Assembly (NCBI GenBank): GCA_902728285.1 | Contig: CACVBU010000053.1 | Coordinates: 1,545,000-1,608,999, forward strand | Reading direction: 5' to 3' | Origin: Clytia hemisphaerica | Taxonomy: Eukaryota > Cnidaria > Hydrozoa > Leptothecata > Clytiidae | DNA length: 64,000 bases | Shown: positions 1 to 14,000 of the stretch, one piece after another | How positions within the stretch are numbered: position 1 is the stretch's first letter | Layout: the number at the start of each line of letters is the position of its first letter | Notes under the pieces: generated by a model | What the model saw: the letters and a program-made list of their open reading frames with translations, nothing else | The model's database searches: none | What the model was told of the DNA's origin: nothing | Translations under genes and position numbers: made by a program

Positions 1-105
1 TCTTTTAATTGAAAACAAAGAAAAATTACACTGCAATGTTTTCTTTTTAAACACAAAAGAAAAAAAGGAGGTTTTCGAATGTTTATATTATGACGATTAC
101 CTCGG

Positions 106-258
106 AATCGTATGTTTTGTCGTGCAATTAACGATTAATCACTCGTAACAAAGGAGAAAATACCGTAATTTGCACTCGTCCTTCGGACTCGTGCAAATTA
201 CTATCTTCTCCTTTGTTACTCGTGATTAATCGTTAATTGCACTCCAAACCATACGATT
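106..258. repeat. 153-bp imperfect palindrome
   Basis: AATCGTATG..GCAATTAACGATTAATCAC pairs with its complement; centre near CACTCGTCCTTCGGACTCGTG (around 173-193). Confidence 0.75.
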
Positions 259-833
259 ACTAGTACTCATTGATTATTTTGAAACGAAGTGAAATCACAG
301 TATAATTGTTTTTATTGAGACGATAAGCATATTGAACTTATATTGCCTTTGTTATTTTTAAGTAATTAAAGAGCTTTGCTAAGCACAATTTGGCTATAAG
401 GTCATTATCGTAAAAATATCGTAAAATGTGTTATGATTGAAAAACTGTTTTATCATCACTACCCCCGTTTTTGTTAAAAAATTGGAGATTTGATATTTCA
501 CAGAAAAGTGCTAGCAAAGGGTATCTCGGGTCCCGTATCTTCCGAAGGACTTTTCCGTTTGTCTTGAAATTTCACAACCTTCTTAACTTAAGGTTGAAAT
601 ACCACTGGTGTATAAAAATGAACATTGTAGCATAAGTAGAAAAAAAGCTCAATTTTTGCAATCGCAAATTGAACCGCTAAAAATCGCGAATTTTTCAACC
701 AAAAATACATTCAAATATAGCGCTTTTGATTCTCTAAAACAAACAAGAAAAATTTTCGAAATTATATCGGACTATCAAAAGTTACAGGCCTTCTTGTTTT
801 CACTGCCAATTATATCTGGATACACTTTAGTTC

Positions 834-1037
834 TAAAATATTAAAAGATATCTTTCATCACAAAAAATAAAAGAGTACACTACTCCGATTTTCGTGCTAC
901 TGCACTTTTTAAATGTACAAAATAAAATCGTAAAAATATCAGATTTTATTTTGTACATTTAAAAAGTGCAGTAGCACGAAAATCGGAGTAGTGTACTCTT
1001 TTATTTTTTGTGATGAAAGATATCTTTTAATATTTTA
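834..1037. repeat. 204-bp near-perfect palindrome
   Basis: The arm starting TAAAATATTAAAAGATATC is matched exactly by the inverse complement on the other side. The loop is a few tens of AT-rich bases near 930-945. Confidence 0.88.
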
Positions 1038-1743
1038 CTTGGCTCTGGTTTTCATTGAGCACTCTGCAACATCAATCACAAACAATACTACACTTTAGTT
1101 GTAATAAAATTCGCTAAGAGTTAATCACCATGGTAATAATCTCAAAACGAGGTAAGTGATGTTCGTCGTGACGTAATTTATGCAAAGGTCTATTATATTA
1201 TGCGTTTTTTTATAAGAACAAACAACATAAACAATATATGAAGCTTCGATGGCCGAAATATTAAGAATAATTTAAGAACCTTTTAGGGCTTTTCGGTTTT
1301 TTAAAAGACACAATTTCTGAGGGAATTGCACAAAAATGCTTACGAAATGGTGTAAATATAAGAAGATGTTTAAGAACATTTTTAGGCTTAAAGCTCAAAA
1401 TGTCGTGAACATTCGAAGGCCTAAAAAAGGTTGACCTTTATATAAAAAACATGTAAACTAAAGAATAGTATGCGACAGTGAATGCGGATAAAATATCAAC
1501 CAGGCCGTCATAATACTCAAACATCTCAGATTTGCCTACAAAGAAATTTCAAAATTCAAATAATTTAAAAACTGAACTATCTTTCGCTGCTCACAATTTA
1601 AAAAAATTTATAAATCACTCAAACTTCGAAAAGTCTTCAAGACTCATCGTCACAGTAAGACAATCAAAAATAAAGCGACAGCAAAAATTATTTAAAACCC
1701 AGCATACATGAAAAATTATTTTTAAAAGAATTCTCTTCTGTCC

Positions 1744-1934
1744 AATAGATCTTATCAGAGTTTTTGATTTTTCTAAAAAAGCGATGCATTGTGGGATTGT
1801 TTCAGGAGTATTACAATAGAATTCCCCTGAAGAATTCTTAAGAGATTTCTATTGTAATACTCCCGAAACAATCCCACAATGCACAGCAATGTATCGCTTT
1901 TTTAGAAAAATAAAAAACTTCGATAAGATCTATT
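1744..1934. repeat. Palindromic element, family also at about 56.8 kb
   Basis: AATAGATCTTATC..TTTTTCTAAAAAAGCGATGC pairs with its complement. The block ACAATCCCACAATGCA recurs at 56810-56900 as a shorter copy. Confidence 0.75.
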
Positions 1935-3358
1935 TTAAATAAATTTTAAGTAGATAACATTATTACACCAGGTCCTAGCTACATAAACAAATATGTATTG
2001 CATTTATGTTTTTCAGTGCGGACAAAATTGAGAAAAGCCTTGAGCAACAGGCGGCTTTTATAATAAACACAAGCTGTTCTAACAAGCTGTTTTAATACCA
2101 TAACATCTCAAAACAATACTTATTAATCTGCACCCTTATCAAAGAAATTATAAAATAGATTACCGCAAGAAAGTTGATTAGAAAACCACTAAATATTTTC
2201 ATATAATAGCTAGAGCTACAATACCAATACACTGTTACCGATGAAACCAATAAATTACTTGACTTACTCACTTCCCTCCCCCTAGAGCTGTAGAGGCAAA
2301 CTTTTTGAGATTATTGTTGTGATTTTAGTATTCAGTGAACATAGCGAGCGTACCGTGAGCAATACAGTTTAGCTTTCCTTAAAATTGACCTGTGAAGACG
2401 GACTATGAGAAATTGATTGCATCTTGACGGAGATCACAAATCGCCATGTTAAGCTTAAGTAGGTTTACTAGAGTCTACGTTTGGCTGAACTTTGCTTTTT
2501 CATATTTTTTTATGACGCTGAGTCCACTGAGTAGACTAAGAGCGTTTGGCGAGGTCGCCATTTTGAAAAAGAATGTTTAAAATCCAAACAACAATAGTCT
2601 AGCAAGCTAGACGACTAATTTATACATAGTAGAAATAAAGCAAAAAGTAATGAATGGAACAATTTTAGTCGTCTAGAAACCTTTGTGCACTAACTCCAAA
2701 CAAAAGAAAAGTGTCAATATTGCAATTATAATTTTTTCCTGCTCAAAATAATTCTTGAGAAAAAAAATATGTGTGGATTTGTGTATTGAAAGTTTTTCAT
2801 TTGAGTTGATTTCGTTTTGAGAGTTTGTTGTTGCTTGATAAATTGTTTTCTCGCTACGCAAGTTGTATCTATAAGGCTGGAACACCGGATTCTTCCAGTC
2901 GTTTATACAAACTAAATCCCGTATTATTATTATTATTATTAGTATTGGTATTATTAGTATTACACGCATTATAAACGACTCCAGTCTAAAACAACAATGA
3001 AACTACTTGGAGTTGAAAGATATAATCAAAAATGAGAAACGAACAATCATCAATAACAGATTTGCAATCCCTTATTCTCAAATAAAAACATTGCGTCATA
3101 CTGTTTTTACCTTCCAAAAACAATTAAAATCTGGCGGCTAAGCTATACCGGGCCACTTAATCGCGCCATCCAGTCTATAAAAAAAGCTTTAAGTGGACCC
3201 TGGGCTAAAAGGTTGAAAAATCACATAAAGCTAGTTTAATTCTTCCTTTCCACCAAAATGTGTAACAGTGATCACCACGTGATTAATAATTTTTAATTTT
3301 CAAAAGTTACTTTAATCGATTCCTTATTATAGAAAGATAGTGTAAAATATTCATGTAA

Positions 3359-3628
3359 TACACGCTTTTTTTTATAAGAATACACTTTATAAGAATGTCC
3401 ATGTTGAAATTGGCCTAAAAATTAAGAATATACTAAGAATATCACCATCATGGAATTTTGCTATTCAAGCAAAGAATGTCATTTTTAGAGCATTTTAAAT
3501 TATAAATTACCAATTACCCCCAAGTAATAAGAATGCTGTAAGAATATTTTAGGATGATTTTCCCAAAAAAGTTAAGAATATCCATGATGAAATGGATTTA
3601 CACCATTCTTATAAAAAAAAAGCGTGTA
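3359..3628. mobile_element. 270-bp TA-flanked MITE
   Basis: Ends TACACGCTTTTTTTTATAAG and CTTATAAAAAAAAAGCGTGT(A). The interior is rich in AAGAATA. Related termini (GCGTTTTTTTATAAGAAC; TTCTTATAATAATAAAAAAC) occur near 1200 and 4910. Confidence 0.65.
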
Positions 3629-5045
3629 ATCATGGTATAGCGAGCGTCCAGCAGAATACAACGATAAAGTTTACCAGTCTATTCCATAGTCCGTATAAGA
3701 AACCCCGGTCTGGAAGCCTTTTATTTCTTTCTATTATTGCGAATTTGAACTTGCATTGAGAAATTATTTTGTTTTGCTAACTTTTTGATTATGAGATTAA
3801 CTTTTGAACCAAACCCAAGAGGAGTATTTAGTACCGTGATCAAAAACTGAGCAAACCGATTTTTATAATCTTTATCAACAAATTATTAAAAGTTACAACA
3901 ATAGGCTTCCAAACCAGGCTTTTTTATACGGACTATGTCTATTCTCACTTGCACACATATGATAAACTTTTTTTAAGCCTCATTTTGCTTGTGCTTGTGC
4001 TCATGCACATGTCATGGGATTGCAAACTATGTATGTATATATACATTCTTTAGAAATTTCATAAACTGTGACTTTGCATACACATTTTTTATGAAAACAA
4101 ACTATATAAGAACATGAGGCTTTGATGGCTCAAATATTAAGAACAAGTTAAGAGCCAGTCTTTTTAAGAATGGGGCAGTTTGGGGCAGTTCCAATAGTTT
4201 GAAACTTAGATTTTTTTCATTTTTGGATATGTTGTTAAGTACAATGAACTGAGTAAAATCCCAAAATATTTTGGTCTGAAAATCCATAATGGCGGATTTA
4301 TGCCAATTTGAAGTTTTTGACATTTTTGGGCATTGCACTTAAAAAGTTTTTTGATATAGAACCATGCTTTCTCAAATCCAAATGAGGAATTGATTTTTGG
4401 TGATTCTGAAACTATGGCCAGTAAACTATACAATTTTCAAAAAAAGTCAAAATTTTCAAAATGGTAGCTGGAATTATGACGTCACAAAAACACTGCAAAT
4501 TTGATTTCAGGGGTATTTTAGAGCCATCTGACCTGTCCTAGGGGAGTTTGTTACTGCTCAAAACAATAATTTCTGGTAGTTTAGTCCCTGGTCTATTCAT
4601 TTGAAATGATTGCAATAAAAAATTCTGGCCCTACTGGCCCTTAGAGGCCATCAACCTTTGCCATCAACCTTTCACCCCTTAAATACTTAGAGATAAGCCC
4701 AAAAGTACAAAATATTCCTAAAACTTTCCTTCTCTTTTGATAATTTGAACTTTGGGCTCATTTAACTGCATTTGAGAGAAAACAGGTTGTTAGCAAAATT
4801 GTTTTATGGGGTTGGTAAAGTTCACTTTTGAATATTTGAGAGTTTAGAAGCACATAAAATTATTAGGCAAATTTAAGAACATCAAAAGACTTTAAAAAAT
4901 TTGGATGTTCTTATAATAATAAAAAACGTGTAATATGTTTAGGCAAAAGCTATTTTCCCCCAGATTTCAGCCTCGATATATCTAGAAGCGTAATGCTTCA
5001 AAAAAAAAATTTGTAGAGTGAATTTTTAATGAAATGATATCTTAC

Positions 5046-8000
5046 ATGGATTCGATGGAGGTCGACACATCCGTCATACAAATGTTTGAAGTACACTGGT
5101 AAAATGACCTGAAATATGAACAAAATAAAAAGTAACAAGCGATACTTTTATGGACCTACCTGGTTATCAAACTAATCAGTGAACATTGAAACAATGAAAC
5201 ACATAAGACATAACTGGTCAAAATACAAAAAAATAAAGAAAATGAAAGCATATCTATTGAGAGAAACTATTATTGAAAAAGATTTTTGAAAAAGAAATAA
5301 AAAAGCTATTAAGCGCTTTTCTTTATAAAAACCACTATCAGAAAAATGCACAGCTTAATAAATAAGGTTTCCAGAAAAGTCAAACCGTCGCACTCTACCG
5401 TGACACTTTCTTCTATTAGAAAAAATAATAATAAAAAAACAATTTGGCTAATAACATTGATATATGCTCATAAATAGTGATTCTTATAGATATAGATTAA
5501 CCATTACCCTCCACCGTGACATTTTCATCGTAAAAAAAATAATAGAAATAATAATAATAATAATATGGCTAAGAACATTGATGTATTCTTATTAAAGTGG
5601 TTCTTATAGATAAAAATGCGATTTTTGAGCCAAAAAAATTTTTTTGCAAAAATCTGCTTGAGCCATCCTTTAACTAAGATTGTACCCTACTTTCATGCTA
5701 AAAATCAGAAAAATTAATGATCTAATTTTTCACAAAGTCCAAAAAACCCGTTTTTAAGCCGTTTTTTGGCCCAAATTTGCCCAAAAAATTTTTTTTTCGA
5801 AAATCGGGCTCCGTCACATTCGAGGGTTTATGGTCATGCACCTTTGTGCCAAAAATCAGAAAAAACTAATGAGCCAATCTCGAGAAAAGCTGGTAACTAA
5901 CACACTAACTAACGAACGAACGAACATGGGTTAATTTATAGGACCTCCACCCCACCGGGGTAGGTCCAAAAAGTATCCACCCATAGGCGTGGAGAGATAC
6001 CCTGCAAAATTTATGGATGAGAGCGGTTTTATACTGTAATTATTGTCTTTGTTTTATTAAAAGATAATCTTTATGTCATAAACGTCTGCACTCCCTCATA
6101 AATTTTGCAGGGAATCTCGCTACGTCTATGCCATCCACCCGGGGGGGGGGGGTACTAGGGCAAGATGGGTTACGGGGATGCTCCGCTGGTCAGGGTACCT
6201 TTTTTGACCTCCACGAGTCCCAGGTAGGGTCGCAAAAACACCAAAATAGAAAAATCAGTCCCCCGTAGGGTGCCTATTTTTGGAAAATTTGGGGAAAAAG
6301 TAGAAAATTTGAGAACCTCAGCGGAGCACCTCCGTCGGTCGACAAGGGTAGTACCCCCCCGGGGCCATCCAGCCTCTTTCCCTATATATCATTCGCTTTT
6401 TTATACTTAATGCTAACGCCAGGGTATCGAGCTTGTAAAGTACTTCGTCTGACTAGCGTGGTGGTCATATAGAGGTTTTTGATGGACTGCTCGGCGTTAT
6501 TAGTATTAGGTCACTTTGCTGGACTATGCGACATCGTGCGGGACCATGAATAGAAGCGCCGTTTTAATCTACAGATCAAAAAAAGAACAGAAATCTCACC
6601 TTGTGAAAGTAGAGGAAATTGCAATTGGTAGCTTTGCGAAGATGAACTCTCAAGTTAAGAATGACATCCATGTTGGTGAATGCTACTGATAGATTGGTTA
6701 ATTCTTCATCTCGCATCCATTTCTAATGATAGAATCAAAGAAGAGTATGACAATGGTGAATGCAGTTTCACGCTAGGCTGCTGCTGGCATCCATTAACGG
6801 ATTCATGCTCCTGCAGTTTTGTAGAGAGAGGTTTGCGATTCAGACTAGTTTCACACTGAACAAATCCCTATGTTTATAGAGGTAATCAACTGCACAATGG
6901 ACTGGATATTTATTTTTTATTCGCCATGGCTATAGTTTTAGGCCAAGTTTTATGTTAAGAGGTCATTTTATGCATTCATTTTTATTGATAGAATCAAAGA
7001 AGAGTATGACAATGATGAATGCAGTTTCACACTAGGCTGCTGGCATCCACTAACGGATCCGTGCTCCTGCAGTTTTGTATAGAGGTCTGCGATTCAGACT
7101 AGTTTCACACTGAACAAATTCTTATGTTTATAGAGGTAATCAACTGCACAATGGACTAGATATTTATTTTTTTATTCGCCATTATTATAGTTTTACGCCA
7201 AGTTTATGTTAAGAGGTCATTTTATGCATTCATTTTTATTGATATAATCAAAGATGAGTATGACAATGATGAATGAGTTTCACACTAGGTTGCTGGCATC
7301 CATTAACGGATTCGTGCTCCTGTAGTTTTGTAGAGAGAGGTTTGCGATTCAGACTAGTTTCACACTGAACAAATTCTTATGTTTATAGAGGTAATCAACT
7401 GCACAATGGACTGGATATTTATTTTTTATTCGCCATGGCTATAGTTTTAGGCCAAGTTTTATGTTAAGAGGTCATTTTATGCATTCATTTTTATTGATAG
7501 AATCAAAGAAGAGTATGACAATGATGAATGCAGTTTCACACTAGGCTGCTGGCATCCACTAACGGATCCGTGCTCCTGCAGTTTTGTATAGAGGTCTGCG
7601 ATTCAGACTAGTTTCACACTGAACAAATTCTTATGTTTATAGAGGTAATCAACTGCACAATGGGCTAGATATTTATTTTTTTATTCGCCATTATTATAGT
7701 TTTACGCCAAGTTTATGTTAAGAGGTCATTTTATGCATTCATTTTTATTGATATAATCAAAGATGAGTATGACAATGATGAATGAGTTTCACACTAGGTT
7801 GCTGGCATCCATTAACGGATTCGTGCTCCTGTAGTTTTGTAGAGAGAGGTTTGCGATTCAGACTAGTTTCACACTGAACAAATTCTTATGTTTATAGAGG
7901 TAATCAACTGCACAATGGACTAGATATTTATTTTTATTCGCCATGATCATACGCCAAGTTTTATGTTAAGAGGTCATTTATGCATTCATTTTTAGTCATA

Positions 8001-11000
8001 GAATCAAAGAGGAGCATGACTTTCTCACTAAAGACTAGAATCAAAGAACAGTATGTGATGAACAATGATATTCGCAGTGATTTTTATATATCAACCGTAC
8101 AATGGACAAGATCTTTATTCGCCATGGCTATAGTTTAACCCCCTTTTTTACTTTTTTTGAAATTTTAGAGACCCTCTTTTGGTTTCTCACGAATTGCACA
8201 AAATAGTGAGGGGATTGGTAAAGAGGTTACAAAGGAGATTTCTTTTCGGCGACGGTATATGAGATACAACCGCAGAAGTTCTAATACAGCTTGTCAATAA
8301 TTGCAACTCGCACTTTCAATTTGCAACTCGCAATTTCAATTTGCAACTCGCGAATTTTGTGCGTTAAAATGCAACTCGTAACTCGTAACTCGTGAAAAGT
8401 AACTCGCAACTCGTGGTTCTAAATGCAACTCGTAACTCGCAACTCGCAAATGAAAAATCCTCATTGTATTGAGGTGAAAAATGTCACTCGCAGATCTATC
8501 TTTGTTTTTCATTATAGCAAACAAAAAAGGACACGTGTAAAGAACTGCTTGGTGATTCTTGCCAGTGTAAACCAAAAAGCAGGAAAGTAAATCATTATCT
8601 ACCAACCTTTTGTCGAACGAGGTGGGAAGCTATTTTGGTCAACAGATTTCTTTCTTGAGTGCCTAAAAAAATGAACGTTTACAATCAAAGTCATAAGATT
8701 TGTTCCAATAGGAGGGCTGAGAATATGGGCTGAGAATATGGGCTGAGAATATGGGCTGAGAATATAGCCTAGAGTCTAACGAACTCCTCTGAAATCAAAA
8801 TATCCCATGGAAAAAGTGTAAAGTCTCGTCCATTCTCGTCCAAAATTTTAATTCTGAAAAACGACAAAATACCCAGCAATCTCAGTATAATGAACTAAGT
8901 GGAAAAAGGTGATAGGAATAACTCAAATTGAACAAAAACTGTATTACAACTTAATCTCAAATTTTCCGCGAACGTATTTTGGGCGTTTTTCGGGCAAAAA
9001 ATCTTAGATTATGTATGAATTATCCCCATGTTGCTTCTCCTTAACCCGAAAAGCCCTACAAAGAGCTTAAAATCCTTCTTTACTTAAAAAATCTTACCCC
9101 CTGGGTGAGATTAGAGCCAAAGCTAATGACAAAACTACAAACTATATTCCCATACCAGTATAAAAACATTGTAAACTTACCAGGGCCATTCAGGGAATTC
9201 TGTAATAACATGATCGCTCCCAGAACATCCTGAGTGAAAACAAGAAAGACAATAAAGTGGAGTCTTCATAATTTGAGCCTCTATAGCTTGAATGTCTCCT
9301 TAACTCGAACAGGTTTTCTCGTCCTTTCAGCGAACAATATCTCATAAACCAAGCTTTACAACTCGAAATTACCTTAACTCGGACGAGTTTGTGTTCCCCG
9401 TGCGCGTTCAAGTCTTGGAGACTTAACTGTATAACAAACCGTTTTAAGTTATTTATTTTATTTTATTTTTTTTTATTTATTAATTGTCTTTCAGGCTCTT
9501 CCATATTTTACAATGGCTATTCGTCCTATGTAAAAATAATCATATTTAAATAAAAAGATAATTATATTCTATGAAAAAAAATATGCTGTAGAAACAAAAC
9601 ACACAAAAAAAACAACTGAAGAATACTGACAGAGCTCACAAAATTTCAGATTATAAAACCGTAAAACTGTAGAAACAAAACACAAAACAAAACTCAAGGA
9701 TACTGACAGATCTCGCAAAATTGCAGAAAAAAAAAAACAGAAAGTATAACTTGTTGGTGTTGTAGTAGATTAGGAAAAGTTCGGTTGAGTTTTAATAGTA
9801 TTGAAGTGGCTAATCCTGCGAAAATTAAGTGTTGATCAGACCACCAGACTAAAATATCAAGTAAATATTGTAAGGTAAATATTAATAATATAACCACTAG
9901 ACCTCATGATCATAGAATCTACAATATATTGGCTTGAAATAGGATAAACTGGCACGACCCGAAAAACGTTGCTAAGACTTGAACATGATGAGAAATTGTA
10001 GAGTTGAATACTGCTAACTCGAACGAAGAAAACTATAAGATTAAGTAATGTATAGATTGCTGTGAGGTTACCGATTGTAAAAAAAAAAATTAGATATAAC
10101 GTGTATAAAATATTGCCAGACTACGATCTAATAAATACTTTTTTAAAATATTGCGAAATTTTTTGTGATCAGGTTCTTCCCTGATCGCTTTTGGAATATC
10201 ATTCAAAAGGCGACTTGCCTTGCCAACAAATAATTTTTCCGATACATTAGTCTCATATTTAGATTCAACTTCCTCAACATTACGAGTATTACGTCCCGCG
10301 ACTCTAATTTAAAACCTTTTAAGTACGATGGAAACTCATCCTGGTGAATCGATTTGTGTGCGAGTTTCAAAAGTTCAAATTAATTTGCTGCTGGATCGGT
10401 AACCAACCAAGCTGTACTACATCCTCGATTGTAGAATATCTCAGCGTCACAAAAGCTGCAATTCTGCATAGCAGTTTATCAAGTTTTTCAACTGGATTTG
10501 TGGTAGGTTCCAGAACAATGAACAACAGTAGTGTAACTTCGATATAAGAAGGGCTTCGGCCAGTTGCTTCCGCAGACGAAAAGTTGCTGTACGACGAAGA
10601 TAGCGTAGCACGTATAATTTTGCGTAAACTGATTGACAGAGTTTATCGATATGAGTTTGCCAATTTAGATTTTGATCGAATTGGATGCCAAGAAGTTTAT
10701 AAACGGTAACTCGTTCTATCAGTTGGTCTGTGTGATAGATATGAAAGGTTGCGTGATCGGGGTTCATGAAATCGTGAAGGTTTGACATTCTCAGTGTTGA
10801 CAGTAGCATGATTTTGGTTTTTTTGTTATTAAACGCCAGATTATTAGTGCTTGACCATTCTCTAAGTTGGTTTAAACGATGTGTTAAGTTGACGATTGAA
10901 GCTGGGAGGTTTACTACCTTACAGTGTTCATAGATAGTAGTGTCGTCTGCATATTGGTTTTTACTCCCACCATCAACGTTATCTTGTAGGTCGACGGTAT

Positions 11001-14000
11001 AAAAGCAGCAAAGATACTGGGTTTGAGTTTAACAAGAAGGAATGACGTCATCGTTTTTGTTAATACAGTGTTTTCAGACGAGTTCAAGAATGACTTGACT
11101 GGTAACCTCGAACCCAGCCTCCTTTACTTTAAGGGTTAACATGGGGTAAAATTTTAAACCCTATCAATTTCTTATCTATGAATGCTCCAATAGATTCCTG
11201 GTCGACGTAAGGGGAAGAGAAGATTGGAAACATTTCCAAAGATACGAAACCCTCACTTTTTAGTAGAAAGAGAGCTATTTCTTATTGGAGTTTGTCCAAT
11301 CTTTTAACTCCGGAGAAGAGCTTTCCCTTTTCTTTAGTTTTTCAAAAAATCGGACTTCGCAACACTAGATCCATTTCGAATACTTGCTTAGAAAACCATC
11401 ACTTAATTAGTGGAAAGAGAGATATTCATTAAGAAAAGTTAGCCAGTGCGTTTTAAATCCGAAAATGAGTTTTCCTTTTATCTTTTCTAAATACGTATTC
11501 AATCTCACTAGATTAATTTCAAATGCTTTCGTTAAAAGACTTGTCATTGCATTGTCTTTGCAATCAAAAGCCTAGCTAAACTGCTTCTTGTGAACAGCCA
11601 ATGAGGAAGTTAATAGCTTCACAAGTAGAAATATTTTTCTTGGTTTACAACAAGGCTTTCAAAATGTGTGATACATACCAGTCTTTGGTCAGTGAATCGC
11701 TTGTCTTCGATGATTCGTTTCTAAGTAAAAGAAATTTACCAAAGCTTATCTCGTGAAGAAATTGAGAAAACACTTCGATGAGGTTTTCAAGAGGAAAAGG
11801 AGTCGCTTCATTTTTCTTTTGACCAATAGTTTGGAAGCTTTACTCGAAAAAGTGCGATCAAAGCGCGCGCAAGTGGAGACCGACCCTAAGACATTTTAAT
11901 CTAAATACGTACGCGCGAGCACATAAATCATGAAATTTTTCTTCTTACAAATCCTACTCTACTTTATTCCAAACATGATTCATAGAGGGAAGGCGAAGTA
12001 CAGAAAAACAAAAAAAAACGTAATTCCACACCTTGACCGTGTCAATGACAACCATGGCTTTGAAGGAGAGATGTTGACAGATATGATTGATGCTCTCTGC
12101 TATGTACATACTTCTTCGATGAAAAGTATATTCGATGCCCTTGAAAGAAAGAAAAGAAAAAGGAAAGGGTCATTAAAGCTACACTGGTTCTCTAAACATG
12201 AAAAAGGGAACACAAATTTGTTCGAAATTTTGAATTATGGATGCTGGTTTATAATACATTGTTGTTAAAACTGAAGGGACGAGAAAACTTGTTCGAGTTA
12301 AGGAGACATTTGAGTTATAGAGGTTTCGGGTTACATATAGACCATGTTCAGATGTTACGGTTTCGTGTCGCTCCGGTATGATTTCCGTTACGGGTCGAGC
12401 TGGGTCAAGAGTGTTCCTATGATTGGTTTCGGAACGTTTTGGAGCAAGAAAACGTAGCTGTTCCGTTCCGATGAAAAAATTGGAGCGAAACCGTTTCCAT
12501 CCATTTTGCTTTGTAACGTCTTCTTTTTGACGTTCACACTTGTTTCAGAACCGTTTCGTATCGGAACAATACGGAACCATAACGTCTGCATGTGGTCTTG
12601 GACTTCACTGTATGTTAGAGCGTGCTATCAATTCTGTGCTTTTTGAAAAATATTTCAAATGCAAAATCTTCTTCAAAATCTGTTTCGTCGTTTCAGTCAT
12701 ACGAATTTTCCAAATAATGAAAAGATTCCCCGACCTTTATCATAGAGATTAAATGGAACCGGAAGAAAGCAGCCTCGGTGGGTGTGAAAATGTAAATACC
12801 TTCAATAGACCAATCAGTCGGCAAAAAGCGATGACAGCTCCTTTGGTCATTGGTTTGTTCAACGAGACGTGAAGATTCATCACAGTACGAATGGTGTTGC
12901 TAATGTTGTACGCGTACCGTACACCCTGAAATCAATCAGAGTTTATTAGTTTATTCTCGGTTAGCTTTGGTTCTTTTCATGTCAATTTAATGACTTTTTA
13001 AATATTTGGAAGAACCGTCCGCTGTCTTTTACATTAAACGAAGGTTTGTAGGTAGAAAGTTTGTCTGTACACAGACCCAGTATCTACAGCTAATTTCAAA
13101 ATTCATTGCTGTAGTGGGTCTGTTGTCATTGTCTTTTCTCATTTGATATTTTTCAAACTGACCGCTACGATGGAGTGTTGGTGAGAGAGGGGAGGCGATA
13201 AGAGAAGTGTTGGTTATCATACTTCATCGCAGAGTTCTCCGTACGTGATTTTTTTATGAAACAGACAATGCGCACATAGTGTATTACGAAGCGATAAACG
13301 TGAGATCACTCTGGAACAGAGTAGTAGAAAGTCGGCAGATAGACGAAGAGTTCGGTTGAACAGTACATTATATATAAAGTACATCTTGAAAACAAGATTC
13401 GAGGCCTGGTGCTTTTTATAGTCCCTACCTCATATGTGTTTTTTGGGTTTCAGAAAATCTACTAAAGTATCATTATCATTCTTTGAGAGCTTTACCTGAA
13501 TGAAGAGGGCTGCTTTCTTGTTCAGCATTTCGCCAAGGTTGTTGGTCTTGGATGCAGCAGATTCCATTTCGATCATCCAACAGCTCACTTGAAGGTAATA
13601 ATTGTGTGCATCCCTGAGATTGAGGAAAATATTATTTTAAAGCTTTAACAAGACATCGTTTTATATTGTATCTAATCAGAACAGGTCTCACCTGGATGCC
13701 ACTATGTATTACTAATTAGTACTCTCAGGTACCTAATAAGCATCCTTCGTTAATTAATTTTCAAAAAATTTTCACCCAGGACATTCTTTATTCCAACGGA
13801 AGGTTGGAAAAAACGTCCTTAATTTCCATCAACTTTTAGGAAAATGTTTTTGAAAGTTCCCTCTTTTTCCATAATTCTCCTGTATAGCCTCTTTTTCAAT
13901 TTTTTTTATCAATATTTGAGAGTTTTTCTACCAACCCCGCTTATTCCAAAGCCCCCGTTTATTAGGTAGCCGAGAGTAAGTAGCCGAATGCTACGGTCGC

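Larger units (their letters stand above)
1..5045. other. Left flank: repeats only, no exon recognised
   Basis: Apart from the palindromes and the MITE listed, there is an ATT microsatellite (about 2924-2960) and related segments at about 1200-1400 and 4085-4150 sharing ATATTAAGAA and CTT(C/T)GATGGC. WASHC4 exons following RIH should lie here or beyond the left edge, but none was identified. Confidence 0.5.

Noticed and set aside
2673..2969. 98-codon minus-strand frame
   Set aside because: Starts in an ATT microsatellite (poly-Ile) and shows no conserved motif.
8299..8452. CRISPR-like array
   Set aside because: The repeats are short degenerate AACTCG units without regular spacers; eukaryotic low-complexity repeat.
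9109..9148. Candidate WASHC4 exon reading [13 protein letters not shown]
   Set aside because: The donor leaves a phase that does not fit the next secure exon at 8662; resemblance is short and could be chance.
11930..12268. 112-codon plus-strand frame rich in lysine
   Set aside because: No recognisable motif, lies beside MITE debris and runs into the dispersed repeat at 12265; opposite to the WASHC4 intron direction.
12590..12690. Possible WASHC4 exon after 12800 (minus strand, [13 protein letters not shown])
   Set aside because: Only weak similarity to the expected segment and a poor donor; not placed.
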